Counted from the stretch's first letter, positions 1-6,701 are shown. The stretch is DNA of 10,741 nt from an uncultured Collinsella sp. (GCA_900752475.1 CAADVJ010000005.1:1-10741), one strand, 5' to 3'. Program-made: numbers and translations. The notes: generated by a model not told the origin, from the sequence alone.

Positions 1-47
1 CTCTGCTGCGGGGGGGGCGGCACCGAGCCGTGCTCTTGGACTGGGAA

Positions 48-78
48 GGGGGCGGCCTCGCCGCCTCCCCCTTTTTTT
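48..78 (+). terminator. Rho-independent terminator of an upstream transcript
   Basis: A GC-rich 9-bp stem (48-56 with 60-68, including one G-T wobble) closes a three-base CTC loop. It is followed by CCC and a run of seven T at 72-78, so it works for plus-strand transcription. No stop codon lies between base 1 and the hairpin in any plus frame, so a protein gene ending here must stop left of the window. A non-coding RNA gene is the other possibility. I could not identify an RNA family in bases 1-47. Confidence 0.75.
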
Positions 79-81
79 GCG

Positions 82-96
82 TTTACGGGGCGTAAA
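82..96. repeat. Small perfect inverted repeat
   Basis: TTTACG (82-87) and CGTAAA (91-96) are perfect inverted arms around GGG. It lies between the left-edge terminator and the 3' end of the minus-strand gene at 143-610. It has no T run on either side, so it is a poor terminator, and its function is unknown. Confidence 0.3.
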
Positions 97-142
97 TGAC
101 TCTATTACACCAGACGATCTTATTGTTTTTGGTATTGAGCTT

Positions 143-610
143 TTATTTAAAGAAAATAAATCGAATAACAAGGGCAACTGCTATGGCCGCAATGATCAAA
201 AGCAGGATTGTCAGTCGATGCTGCTTGCGTCGTTTACTTGACGAAACGAAGATTGATTTTCCCTGTTTTGGCGTTTCGAGATAGCGAGCCGAATGCGTTA
301 AGGTTTGCTTTGGTCGAGGACCTCTTTGTTGATTGGCAGCGGATGCTTTCAGTGGCTCCTCACTAGCTGCGCTGTTTTTAGATAATGGTGCGTCTTTCAG
401 ATATACAGGGTCTCCCGAGGCGACGCCCATATGTTTACGCCCCGTTTGGGCATCCTCGAGTGTTTGATATCGATTTCTCGTCACATACTCGGGCTCCGGA
501 TCATTAATGGGCTCTTGCGAGATGTGGGGGCGATGGAACCGTGGCGGCTGCGTGGAAGTATCTTCCCCCTGCGTCGGCATAAACATTTTGTTCTGGTTTT
601 GGTCGTCCAT
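143..610 (-). CDS. Hypothetical tail-anchored membrane protein
   Basis: This 155-residue protein matches no family I recognise. Residues 1-130 are rich in Pro, Gln, Ser, Lys and Arg, with few hydrophobic stretches, and look disordered. Residues 133-149 (LTILLLIIAAIAVALVI) form one clear membrane helix that ends only about six residues from the C-terminus. A strongly basic stretch just before the helix (KRRKQHR, about 126-132) predicts that the N-terminal body faces the cytoplasm, giving tail-anchored topology. Two segments resemble each other loosely (RYQTLEDAQTGRK near 48-59 and RYLETPKQGKS near 109-119). The ATG at 610 follows a moderate purine-rich site (AAAGGG) at normal spacing. The gene is visibly more AT-rich than its neighbours, which may mean low expression, fast evolution or transfer. 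It is divergent from hsp20. I am confident that it is a real gene and know nothing of its function. Confidence 0.7.
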   Translation of the reverse strand: MDDQNQNKMFMPTQGEDTSTQPPRFHRPHISQEPINDPEPEYVTRNRYQTLEDAQTGRKHMGVASGDPVYLKDAPLSKNSAASEEPLKASAANQQRGPRPKQTLTHSARYLETPKQGKSIFVSSSKRRKQHRLTILLLIIAAIAVALVIRFIFFK

Positions 611-649
611 GATGCCCTTTAGCTCGTTACCAACAACGTGTACGCGCTC

Positions 650-655
650 ATTGTA
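650..655 (-). promoter_or_regulatory. Candidate -10 box (TACAAT) for the 143-610 gene
   Basis: The minus strand reads TACAATG here. It would start transcription near 643, giving a leader of about 33 bases before the ATG at 610. The same hexamer stands at a similar distance before four other genes in this window. I see no good -35 box at 17-18 bases. Confidence 0.4.
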
Positions 656-713
656 AGCCCCTTGTTATTTGTAGCTGCGAACATACTCGTTATTTAAGCT
701 CTGGTTCAAAGAA

Positions 714-823
714 CCTTAACCTTACTAAAACCTTAGTCACACACACTTAGATATGCTTATAGTACTGGACTCAAAAAACTTTATAGTCGATGTATATATA
801 AGCACTGGGTGGGCATATATAAG
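714..823 (+). promoter_or_regulatory. AT-rich hsp20 upstream region with repeated motifs
   Basis: This region should hold the hsp20 promoter and any operator. Visible elements are CTTA tetranucleotides starting at 715, 721, 732, 746 and 756; a perfect inverted repeat ACTAA-N4-TTAGT (724-737); two copies of TTATAGT (757-763 and 781-787), either of which could supply a -10-like TATAGT; and a 9-bp direct repeat ATATATAAG (794-802 and 815-823). I see no CIRCE element (HrcA site) and no good HAIR element (HspR site). Which hexamer is the real -10 box cannot be decided from sequence alone. Confidence 0.4.
794..823. repeat. Direct repeat ATATATAAG, 21-bp period
   Basis: Two identical 9-bp copies (794-802 and 815-823) lie 21 bp apart, about two helical turns, upstream of hsp20. 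They could be tandem -10 regions or two same-face binding sites for a regulator. A 9-bp AT-rich match can also arise by chance. Confidence 0.4.
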
Positions 824-863
824 AGCGTCAAAAGAAGTCCCAGTCACCTAGAAGATGGCTCGG

Positions 864-880
864 CAGTCCTAAAAGGAGTG
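864..880 (+). promoter_or_regulatory. hsp20 ribosome binding site inside a small hairpin
   Basis: The Shine-Dalgarno AGGAG (874-878) lies 8 bases before ATG 887 and fixes the hsp20 start. The same bases can pair with upstream sequence: TCCT (867-870) with AGGA (874-877) across an AAA loop, then a G-G mismatch (866/878), then CA (864-865) with TG (879-880). This small SD-covering stem with a G-G mismatch recalls ROSE-type RNA thermometers, although the conserved ROSE sequence itself is not evident. The ribosome binding site is firm; the thermometer role is inference. Confidence 0.5.
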
Positions 881-886
881 GTAAAC

Positions 887-1318
887 ATGGCAAGCATGGT
901 TCCTTATCGTTCGGTTTTTGGCGTTCGTCCTTCTGCTAGCTCGCTGTTCGATCTGTTTGATGATATGACCGACCTTGCAAACAACTCGATTGCTTCCAAG
1001 GCGTTTCCCGTTGACGTTGAGGATAAGGGCGACGGCTATGAGGTCAAGGCCTATCTGACCGGTGTCGCCAAGGACGATATCGATGTCGAGCTCAATGAGG
1101 GCCGTCTGTCCATTAGCGTGAATGTCGAGGAAGACGAGGAGAACGAGGGCAAGAACTTCCTGCAGAAGGAGTTCAGCTCGTACAGCGCGACGCGTGGCGT
1201 GTATCTAAAGGACGCTTCGAGCGAGGGCCTCTCGGCTAAGTACGCTGACGGCATCCTGACCGTTACGGTTCCCAAGATCGTCGAGAAGAAGAACGTTACG
1301 AAGATCTCCATCGACTAA
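887..1318 (+). CDS. hsp20: Small heat-shock protein, Hsp20/alpha-crystallin family
   Basis: This is an ATP-independent holdase chaperone that binds unfolding proteins in the cytoplasm and passes them to the DnaK or ClpB systems. The 143-residue protein has a short N-terminal arm (1-40), an alpha-crystallin domain (about 41-130) running from FPVDVEDKGDGYEVKAYLTG to the hallmark GILTVTVPK (122-130), and a C-terminal tail ending ISID. I140-S141-I142 in that tail is the IxI motif that docks on neighbouring subunits during oligomer assembly. The reading frame stays open further upstream to an ATG at 809, but the good SD at 874-878 and the family's usual length place the start at 887. The gene stands alone with its own terminator. 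Regulation is likely heat or stress dependent, by an operator I could not identify and possibly by the leader hairpin. Confidence 0.95.
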   Translation: MASMVPYRSVFGVRPSASSLFDLFDDMTDLANNSIASKAFPVDVEDKGDGYEVKAYLTGVAKDDIDVELNEGRLSISVNVEEDEENEGKNFLQKEFSSYSATRGVYLKDASSEGLSAKYADGILTVTVPKIVEKKNVTKISID

Positions 1319-1344
1319 CTTCGTTGGTGTTCTGCGCTATGAAA

Positions 1345-1392
1345 AGACAGCAAAAGGGGCTGGGAAGCGATTCTCGGCCCCTTTTGCTGTCT
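1345..1392. terminator. Bidirectional terminator between hsp20 and yycJ
   Basis: AGACAGCAAAAGGGGC (1345-1360) pairs perfectly with 1377-1392 over 16 bp. The pairing continues inward with wobbles to a GCGA (GNRA) tetraloop at 1367-1370, about 22 bp in all. Each strand presents a GC-rich core followed by TTTT within the lower stem, so it can serve both convergent genes. It begins 26 bases after the hsp20 stop and ends 8 bases from the yycJ stop. Confidence 0.85.
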
Positions 1393-1400
1393 AGGACAGT

Positions 1401-2210
1401 CTATTGAATGGTTGCCGGCTGATACTGGCTTGCGGGGCGTATCGAGAGTTTTCGCGATCCTTGGAGAAGGGTGGCGGAGCTGCCGAGCTCGTCATCCAGG
1501 GTTGCGGCTAGAGCTTTGGCATAGCTTTTGACGGTAAGGCTCGGACGATTGTTGTCTTGGCTGATATGCATGGCAATGAGCTGTTCGGTGCGATCGGTAA
1601 CAAGTTCGCGCGCGGCTTCGGCGGCTTGGCCGTTGGAGAGGTGTCCCCTTGCAGACAGGATGCGCTCCTGAAGAAAGCGGGGATATTCTCCCTCGCGCAG
1701 CATGGTCACATCGTGGTTGCTTTCGAGCGCGAGGACTCGACAATCTTTGAGGGTGTTCATGGCTTGGCTCGATAGCTCTCCGGTGTCGGTAGCAAAGCCG
1801 ATGGAATCATCGAGGGCGTCGAATCGAAAGCCGATTGGATTTATGACATCGTGTGATGTTGAGTAGGTTTGCACGTGGATGCCGGCAATGGATAGGGTGT
1901 CACCGGGGTCGAATTCCTCGACAGGCAGATGCGAAAGATTTTCTTTGCTCGAAAGTGTGCCCCTGCTGGCAAAGAGGGGACCGTGCCAGTGCTTGCACCA
2001 GACATCGAGACCCTTGATGTGATCGCTATGCTCATGAGTAATGAGAAGAGCCGAGACGTTGTCTGCCGAGAGTCCCAGTTCTGCCATGCGCTTTAATGTC
2101 TCGCGGCGAGAAAGACCGTCGTCAATCATGATGAGCCCCCGGGGGCCTTCGATGAGCGCGCAGTTGCCTTTAGAGCCACTGCCGAGGATATGAAGGTGCA
2201 GACGAGACAT
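1401..2210 (-). CDS. yycJ: YycJ/WalJ-type metallo-beta-lactamase-fold nuclease
   Basis: This 269-residue protein has the metallo-beta-lactamase fold of the YycJ/WalJ group, for which a Bacillus member has shown DNA exonuclease activity; roles in DNA maintenance are suggested. The N-terminal ILGSGSKGN (8-16) is the group's opening signature. H59-x-H61-x-D63-H64 (THEHSDHIKGL) is the two-metal site. It is followed by FATDTGEL, LALESNHD, RGHLSNGQAA and MHISQDNNRP, all typical of YycJ rather than of RNase Z or glyoxalase II. The frame remains open to a TTG at 2258, but ATG 2210 leads directly into the conserved first strand and gives the usual length, so I chose it; its SD (GGAA) is weak. In Firmicutes the gene often sits beside walRK, but here it is alone and divergent from tilS, so a link to that two-component system is not supported. 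Confidence 0.92.
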   Translation of the reverse strand: MSRLHLHILGSGSKGNCALIEGPRGLIMIDDGLSRRETLKRMAELGLSADNVSALLITHEHSDHIKGLDVWCKHWHGPLFASRGTLSSKENLSHLPVEEFDPGDTLSIAGIHVQTYSTSHDVINPIGFRFDALDDSIGFATDTGELSSQAMNTLKDCRVLALESNHDVTMLREGEYPRFLQERILSARGHLSNGQAAEAARELVTDRTEQLIAMHISQDNNRPSLTVKSYAKALAATLDDELGSSATLLQGSRKLSIRPASQYQPATIQ

Positions 2211-2224
2211 AAGATTCCAAAGGA

Positions 2225-2230
2225 TACAAT
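2225..2230 (+). promoter_or_regulatory. Candidate -10 box (TACAAT) for tilS
   Basis: TACAATG lies in the 48-base gap between yycJ and tilS. It would start transcription near 2237, about 22 bases before the tilS ATG and just ahead of its SD. No clear -35 box is visible. An upstream -35 element would fall inside the yycJ coding start. Confidence 0.45.
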
Positions 2231-2258
2231 GGGTGCGGACGAATAGAGGAGGAAGCAA

Positions 2259-3797
2259 ATGCCTACGGTATCACAGCATTACGGACACCATGCCGTGCCC
2301 GGGGCAGTCGATGAGACCCGAACGAGGCAGCAGGCTGCTCCTGTCGTGCTCATGGTATCAGGCGGCGCGGACTCGACGGCACTGCTTCTTATGGCGTGCA
2401 CATCAAAGCTGGATATCCAAGACGGACGCGGTGTTGCCCCCATTGCTCGCGAGCGCCTGCATGTGCTGCATGTAAACCATCATCTGCGCGGCAAGGCGTC
2501 CGATGGCGACGAGGCCTTTGTGCGTGAGCTCTGCGCGCAATATGGTTTACCGCTGTGTGTGGAGCACGCTTATTTTGATGGGGAGTCGGGCAATATTGAG
2601 GCCGCGGCCCGCGAGGTGCGCTATGCCGCGGCGCGGAGGTATGTTCGCGAGCTCTGCGCCCAGATGGGGGCACCGCGAACGGCGGCTCGTATCTGCACCG
2701 CGCACACGTCTTCGGATCGCGCGGAAACGTTTTTGATGAACGCGATTAAGGGTTCGGGGCCCGCTGGCCTATCGAGCATTCCTCGCCGGAGGAATATCGT
2801 GGTGCGTCCCTTGCTCGACCTAACTCATGGCGAGCTCGTGGGCTATCTACAGGTACATGGTCAGCCGTGGCGTGAAGACGAGAGCAATGAGGATATCTCG
2901 TATCTGCGAAACTACGTGCGCCATCGAGTGATGCCGGTGGTGGCGCAGCGCAACGCGAGCGTCTGCAAGACGATTGGCGCCGCCTGCGAGATCTTAGGCG
3001 ATGAGGACGCGTTTTTGTCTCAGCTTTCGGCACAGGCGTTTCGAAGCTGCCTGCGTAAGGAGGCGGCGGGCGCGCTGGTGCTCGATGCCAGGCGCCTTGC
3101 TGCGGCCGAGGTGGTAATCGCGCGGCGCATCGTGCGACTGGCGATTAAGCGCATCGATCCGGACGCTCGTCCAGAGATGCGACATGTGGAGCGAGTCCTT
3201 TCCTGCGTTGCCGAGGGCACCGGCTCGGTCACGCTTCCGGCGGGGATTGACGCACGCATTGAGTTTGGCATGCTGGCGTTTAAGGCGCCGGCGGCTCGCG
3301 AGGGCCTGGTCGCGGACTGGGTTACCGTACCCGGTCGTTTGCCGTTGGGCGGGGGACGTATGCTGGTCACAGAACCGATGGCCGTTGAGCCGGGATGCGA
3401 TATCGTGCGCCGCGCCCGTGAGCTTGCAGCTGCCGGGGAAGTGACAGCTTTGGTAGACGCGGCTGCCCTGGGTTTTGCCGACAGCGATAGTGAGCGGATC
3501 CTGGCGGGCTCGCGTGGCGAGATCCCTGCCGAGGCGCGATTGGCGCGCCTGTGGGTGGACGGTCCTGTACCGGGAGACGTGATGTGCCCGTTAGGGATGA
3601 GTGGTCGAAGCAAGAAAGTATCCGACTTGCTAGGTGAGGCTCGCATTCCCGTTTCCGAGCGCGCCGGCGTGCCCATGGTGAGGACGGCGCCGGGGGGCGC
3701 CGTGGTGTGGGTCGCCGGAGTTCGCGCGGACGAGCGTTTTAAGTGCACGGCCGCAACGCGCGTGGCATATCTGCTCCGCGTGGTCGATGCGGAATAG
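2259..3797 (+). CDS. tilS: tRNA(Ile)-lysidine synthase TilS
   Basis: TilS uses ATP and lysine to convert C34 of the CAU-anticodon tRNA(Ile) to lysidine, which lets it read AUA instead of AUG. It is usually essential. The 512-residue protein has the N-type ATP pyrophosphatase loop SGGADS (34-39), then LHVNHHLRG, a HTSSDRAETFLMNAIKGSG segment, and the D-E-SN...YLRNYVRHRVMP signature of the catalytic domain. The C-terminal tRNA-binding domain shows GDVMCPLGMSGRSKKVSDLL and the VWVAGVRADERFK ending. It is longer than E. coli TilS (about 430 residues), with about 28 extra residues before the first strand. A strong SD (AGGAGG, 2247-2252) lies 6 bases before ATG 2259. hpt and ftsH follow on the same strand, the common Gram-positive order. 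Confidence 0.96.
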   Translation: MPTVSQHYGHHAVPGAVDETRTRQQAAPVVLMVSGGADSTALLLMACTSKLDIQDGRGVAPIARERLHVLHVNHHLRGKASDGDEAFVRELCAQYGLPLCVEHAYFDGESGNIEAAAREVRYAAARRYVRELCAQMGAPRTAARICTAHTSSDRAETFLMNAIKGSGPAGLSSIPRRRNIVVRPLLDLTHGELVGYLQVHGQPWREDESNEDISYLRNYVRHRVMPVVAQRNASVCKTIGAACEILGDEDAFLSQLSAQAFRSCLRKEAAGALVLDARRLAAAEVVIARRIVRLAIKRIDPDARPEMRHVERVLSCVAEGTGSVTLPAGIDARIEFGMLAFKAPAAREGLVADWVTVPGRLPLGGGRMLVTEPMAVEPGCDIVRRARELAAAGEVTALVDAAALGFADSDSERILAGSRGEIPAEARLARLWVDGPVPGDVMCPLGMSGRSKKVSDLLGEARIPVSERAGVPMVRTAPGGAVVWVAGVRADERFKCTAATRVAYLLRVVDAE

Positions 3798-3879
3798 CGT
3801 CCCACGCCAGCTATTCTGTGCGACGTTGACGGTATTCCCGCGCTGATGGCGTACGGGCTGGAAAATATACCCCGTGCGC

Positions 3880-3888
3880 TGCTAAAAT
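3880..3888 (+). promoter_or_regulatory. Candidate extended -10 promoter for hpt-ftsH
   Basis: TGCTAAAAT matches an extended -10 element (TGN followed by TAAAAT at 3883-3888). It lies in the 147-base gap after tilS and predicts a start near 3895 and a leader of about 50 bases. No strong -35 box is seen, as is tolerated with an extended -10. It would give hpt-ftsH a promoter of their own, with or without readthrough from tilS. No terminator is visible after tilS. Confidence 0.45.
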
Positions 3889-3944
3889 GTGAAGTTCGCG
3901 TCCATACGGCGGTGTGTGGGCGATAAGCACAAGAAAGGGTTGTC

Positions 3945-4493
3945 ATGGCTTCTCAACATCCGGATATCGAGAAGGTTCTGTTCACGCAGGAGGATATCGA
4001 CGGTATCGTCTCTCGCCTGGGCGAGGAGATTACTCGCGATTACGCGGGTAAGGATCTGGTGCTGATTGCGGTCCTGCGCGGCGCCGTGGTCTTTATGGGC
4101 GACCTGATGCGTAAGATCGAGCTGCCGACCAACATCGATTTCATGGCTGTTTCGAGCTATGGCGACGGTGTGAAGTCCTCGGGTATCGTGCGTATCATTA
4201 AGGACCTGGATATCGACATCCGCGGTCGCGACGTGCTGATCGTCGAGGACATTCTGGACTCGGGCCTGACGCTCAAGTATCTGATGAAGAACCTCGAGAG
4301 CCGCAAGCCCGCTTCTCTGGAGGTCGCCGCCTTCCTGTGGAAGGACGTTGAGGACCGCGTCTCGGCCATCACGCCCAAGTATGTTGGAACCCATTGCCCC
4401 GATGCCTTTGTGGTGGGCTACGGCCTCGACTATGCCGAGCGCTATCGTAACCTTCCGTATCTGGGCATTTTGAAACCGGAGGTTTATTCGTAA
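3945..4493 (+). CDS. hpt: Hypoxanthine-guanine phosphoribosyltransferase
   Basis: This purine salvage enzyme joins hypoxanthine or guanine to PRPP to make IMP or GMP. The 182-residue length is normal for bacterial HPRT. The PRPP-binding loop is VEDILDSG (100-107). LRG (44-46) is the pyrophosphate loop, SYGDG (71-75) starts the flexible loop that closes over the active site, and ITPKYVG...CPDAFVVGYGLDYAERYRNLPYLG (142-174) forms the base-binding region. AAAGGG (3934-3939) lies 5 bases before ATG 3945. The stop is separated from the ftsH ATG by one base, so the two are co-transcribed and probably translationally coupled. In Bacillus subtilis TilS and HprT have been reported to act together as activators of ftsH, and the same three genes are adjacent here. 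Confidence 0.96.
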   Translation: MASQHPDIEKVLFTQEDIDGIVSRLGEEITRDYAGKDLVLIAVLRGAVVFMGDLMRKIELPTNIDFMAVSSYGDGVKSSGIVRIIKDLDIDIRGRDVLIVEDILDSGLTLKYLMKNLESRKPASLEVAAFLWKDVEDRVSAITPKYVGTHCPDAFVVGYGLDYAERYRNLPYLGILKPEVYS

Positions 4494-4494
4494 G

Positions 4495-6636
4495 ATGCCC
4501 GACGACCGTAACGATAACAATTCCCAGACTCCCCGGGACCCAAAGATCCCGGGGATGCCCGGAGGCAAGAAGCCCACGCGTACGGGCTGGCTGTATTTTA
4601 TTTTGGCTTGCGCGCTTCTGGGCTACGCCTTCTTTAACATGGGCTCCGGCTTTGCCAATTCCAGCAATACCGTTAAGCTCGCGACGAGCGAGATGGTGAG
4701 CGCCATCAAGCAGGATCGCGTCGAAGATCTGACCTATACGGTTCAAGACGGAAGCGTGACGGGTCATTACTGGAAGACGAAGAAGGACAAGGGCGATACG
4801 AGCGAGCTCAAGAGCTTCTCTTCGACCTATGTCGGCTCCGATTCGCTTGCCGAGCTCATGGCGGAGCACCCCGATACCAAATACATCGTCAACACCAACG
4901 ATCCCGATTTTTGGGGCGACTTGGCGATGAGTGTGCTTCCGACGATCGCCCTTATCGCCATCATGTTCTACTTTATGCGCCAGATGATGGGCGCCAACAA
5001 CAGGAACATGCAGTTTGGCAAGACCAACGCCAAGACCAACGAGGCCACACGCCCCAAGGTCAAGTTTGAAGACGTTGCCGGCGTGGACGAGGCAGTCGAG
5101 GAGCTCGAGGAGATCCGTGACTTTTTGAGCGATCCGGATCGCTATCGCAAGCTGGGCGCCAAGATCCCGCGTGGCGTGTTGCTGGTTGGCCCTCCGGGCA
5201 CCGGTAAAACGCTGCTGGCCAAGGCTGTTGCCGGCGAGGCGGGCGTGCCGTTCTTTAGCATCTCGGGTTCCGACTTTGTCGAGATGTTCGTAGGTGTCGG
5301 CGCCAGCCGTGTGCGTGACCTCTTTAAGGAGGCCAAGTCCCAGGCCCCGTCGATCATCTTCATCGATGAGATCGATGCCGTGGGACGTCAGCGCGGAGCT
5401 GGCTTGGGCGGCGGTCACGACGAGCGCGAGCAGACGCTCAACCAGCTGCTGGTCGAGATGGACGGCTTTGAGGAAAGCGAGTCGGTCATCCTGATCGCTG
5501 CGACCAACCGTCCTGACATCCTGGATCCGGCATTGCTGCGTCCCGGCCGTTTTGACCGTCAGGTTACGGTCGACCGTCCGGATGTGAAGGGCCGCGAGCA
5601 GATCTTGCGCGTGCATGCCGAGAACAAGCCGATGGACGAGGACGTTAAGTTTGAGAAGCTCGCCCAGATGACCGTTGGCTTTACTGGCGCCGATTTGGCG
5701 AACCTGCTCAACGAGTCTGCGCTGCTGGCTGCTCGCCGTCATCGTTCCGTGATCTCGATGGACGAGGTCGAGGAATCGATGGAGCGTGTGATTGCCGGAC
5801 CGCAGCGCAAGGGTCGCGTGATGACCGAGGCCGAGCGCACCACGATTGCCTACCACGAGAGCGGTCACGCTTTGGTGGGCCACATCCTGGAGCACTCCGA
5901 TCCGGTCCACAAGATCTCGATCGTCAGCCGCGGTCAGGCTCTGGGCTACACGCTGCAGCTTCCGCAGGAGGACCACTTCCTCAAGACCAAGAACGAGATG
6001 CTCGACGAGCTCGCCGTGTTCTTGGGTGGCCGCGTTGCCGAGGAACTCATGTGCGACGACATCACGTCGGGCGCGAGCAACGATCTGGAGCGCGCGACCA
6101 AGATGGCGCGCGAGATGGTCACGCGCCTGGGCATGAGCGAGGAGCTTGGAACGCAGGTGTTTGGTGAGGCGCAGCATCAGGTATTCCTGGGCCGCGACTA
6201 TGCCGATCATCAGGACTACTCTGAGGAGACGGCGCGTCGCATCGACATTGAGGTCCAGCGCATTATGCGTGAGGCCCATCGTCGTGCTGTCGAGATCCTG
6301 GATGCCCGTCGCGATCAGCTCGACCTGATGGCCAAGGTGCTGCTCGAGCGCGAGACTGTCGAGGGCGATGCCGTGAATGCCCTGCTCGACAACGAGTGGG
6401 ACGCCTATCTTGAGCGCGAGGGCGATATCCTGGCGGCCAAGGAGGAGCGCAATGCCAAGGCGGCCGGCATGCCGACCAAGAAGCGCACGCCTCGTATGAG
6501 CGAGGAAGAGCTGGCGGCTGATGCCGCGGCCTTTGCGCAGGCGGCCATGCAGGAGGATGCCGAAGTCGCATCCGATGATGCTGGCGATGACCATGCCGTC
6601 GTCGATGCCGACGCCGACACCGACGCCGACAAATAG
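4495..6636 (+). CDS. ftsH: ATP-dependent zinc metalloprotease FtsH
   Basis: FtsH is a membrane-anchored hexameric AAA+ protease that extracts and degrades damaged membrane proteins and some cytosolic regulators. The 713 residues contain a disordered, Pro-rich cytoplasmic N-terminus, TM1 (about 31-50), an extracytoplasmic domain (51-140), and TM2 (about 144-162). The AAA module has Walker A GPPGTGKT (232-239), pore motif MFVGVGA (264-270), Walker B IIFIDE (287-292) and the second region of homology ATNRPDILDPALLRPGRFDR (336-355). The protease domain has HESGH (454-458), with the third zinc ligand probably D530 in SNDLERAT. Residues from about 687 form an acidic Ala/Asp tail ending in DADADTDADK. 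The SD GGAGG (4478-4482) lies within the end of hpt, 12 bases from the ATG, which is rather far and fits coupling to hpt translation. Confidence 0.98.
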   Translation: MPDDRNDNNSQTPRDPKIPGMPGGKKPTRTGWLYFILACALLGYAFFNMGSGFANSSNTVKLATSEMVSAIKQDRVEDLTYTVQDGSVTGHYWKTKKDKGDTSELKSFSSTYVGSDSLAELMAEHPDTKYIVNTNDPDFWGDLAMSVLPTIALIAIMFYFMRQMMGANNRNMQFGKTNAKTNEATRPKVKFEDVAGVDEAVEELEEIRDFLSDPDRYRKLGAKIPRGVLLVGPPGTGKTLLAKAVAGEAGVPFFSISGSDFVEMFVGVGASRVRDLFKEAKSQAPSIIFIDEIDAVGRQRGAGLGGGHDEREQTLNQLLVEMDGFEESESVILIAATNRPDILDPALLRPGRFDRQVTVDRPDVKGREQILRVHAENKPMDEDVKFEKLAQMTVGFTGADLANLLNESALLAARRHRSVISMDEVEESMERVIAGPQRKGRVMTEAERTTIAYHESGHALVGHILEHSDPVHKISIVSRGQALGYTLQLPQEDHFLKTKNEMLDELAVFLGGRVAEELMCDDITSGASNDLERATKMAREMVTRLGMSEELGTQVFGEAQHQVFLGRDYADHQDYSEETARRIDIEVQRIMREAHRRAVEILDARRDQLDLMAKVLLERETVEGDAVNALLDNEWDAYLEREGDILAAKEERNAKAAGMPTKKRTPRMSEEELAADAAAFAQAAMQEDAEVASDDAGDDHAVVDADADTDADK
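6598..6630 (+). repeat. GCCGAC-type tandem repeat in the ftsH 3' end
   Basis: The end of ftsH consists of imperfect hexamers of the type GCCGAC, encoding alternating Ala-Asp with one Thr. Such repeats can gain or lose units by replication slippage without breaking the frame, so the tail length may vary between strains. Confidence 0.6.
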
Positions 6637-6647
6637 TCTTTGTGGCG

Positions 6648-6682
6648 AAAGCCTCCGCGGGGAAACCTGCGGAGGCTTTTTT
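6648..6682 (+). terminator. Rho-independent terminator of tilS-hpt-ftsH
   Basis: AAAGCCTCCGC (6648-6658) pairs perfectly with 6669-6679. Three further pairs close a GAAA tetraloop (6662-6665). Six T follow the GC stem (6677-6682), of which the first three also pair with the leading A residues. It lies 11 bases after the ftsH stop. Confidence 0.93.
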
Positions 6683-6701
6683 GAGCGATATGGAGCCGTC
6701 T

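Noticed and set aside
755..775. A HAIR-like (HspR) site before hsp20, from ACTCAAA at 769-775
   Set aside because: The expected partner CTTGAGT seven bases upstream is not there; only CTT matches, and at the wrong spacing.
809..886. N-terminal extension of Hsp20 from the ATG at 809
   Set aside because: There is no SD before 809, the extra 26 residues do not resemble Hsp20, and a good SD precedes ATG 887.
3020..3946. A 308-codon minus-strand frame opposite tilS
   Set aside because: It is Arg/Ser/Ala/Thr/Pro-rich with no domain and no SD, and lies entirely opposite a well-supported tilS; it is a coding shadow.
4369..6594. A 741-codon open frame on the minus strand, opposite ftsH
   Set aside because: It is a shadow of the ftsH codon pattern in GC-rich DNA. 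Its translation is a Leu/Arg/His/Val/Asp-rich mix without domains, and ftsH on the other strand has every family motif.
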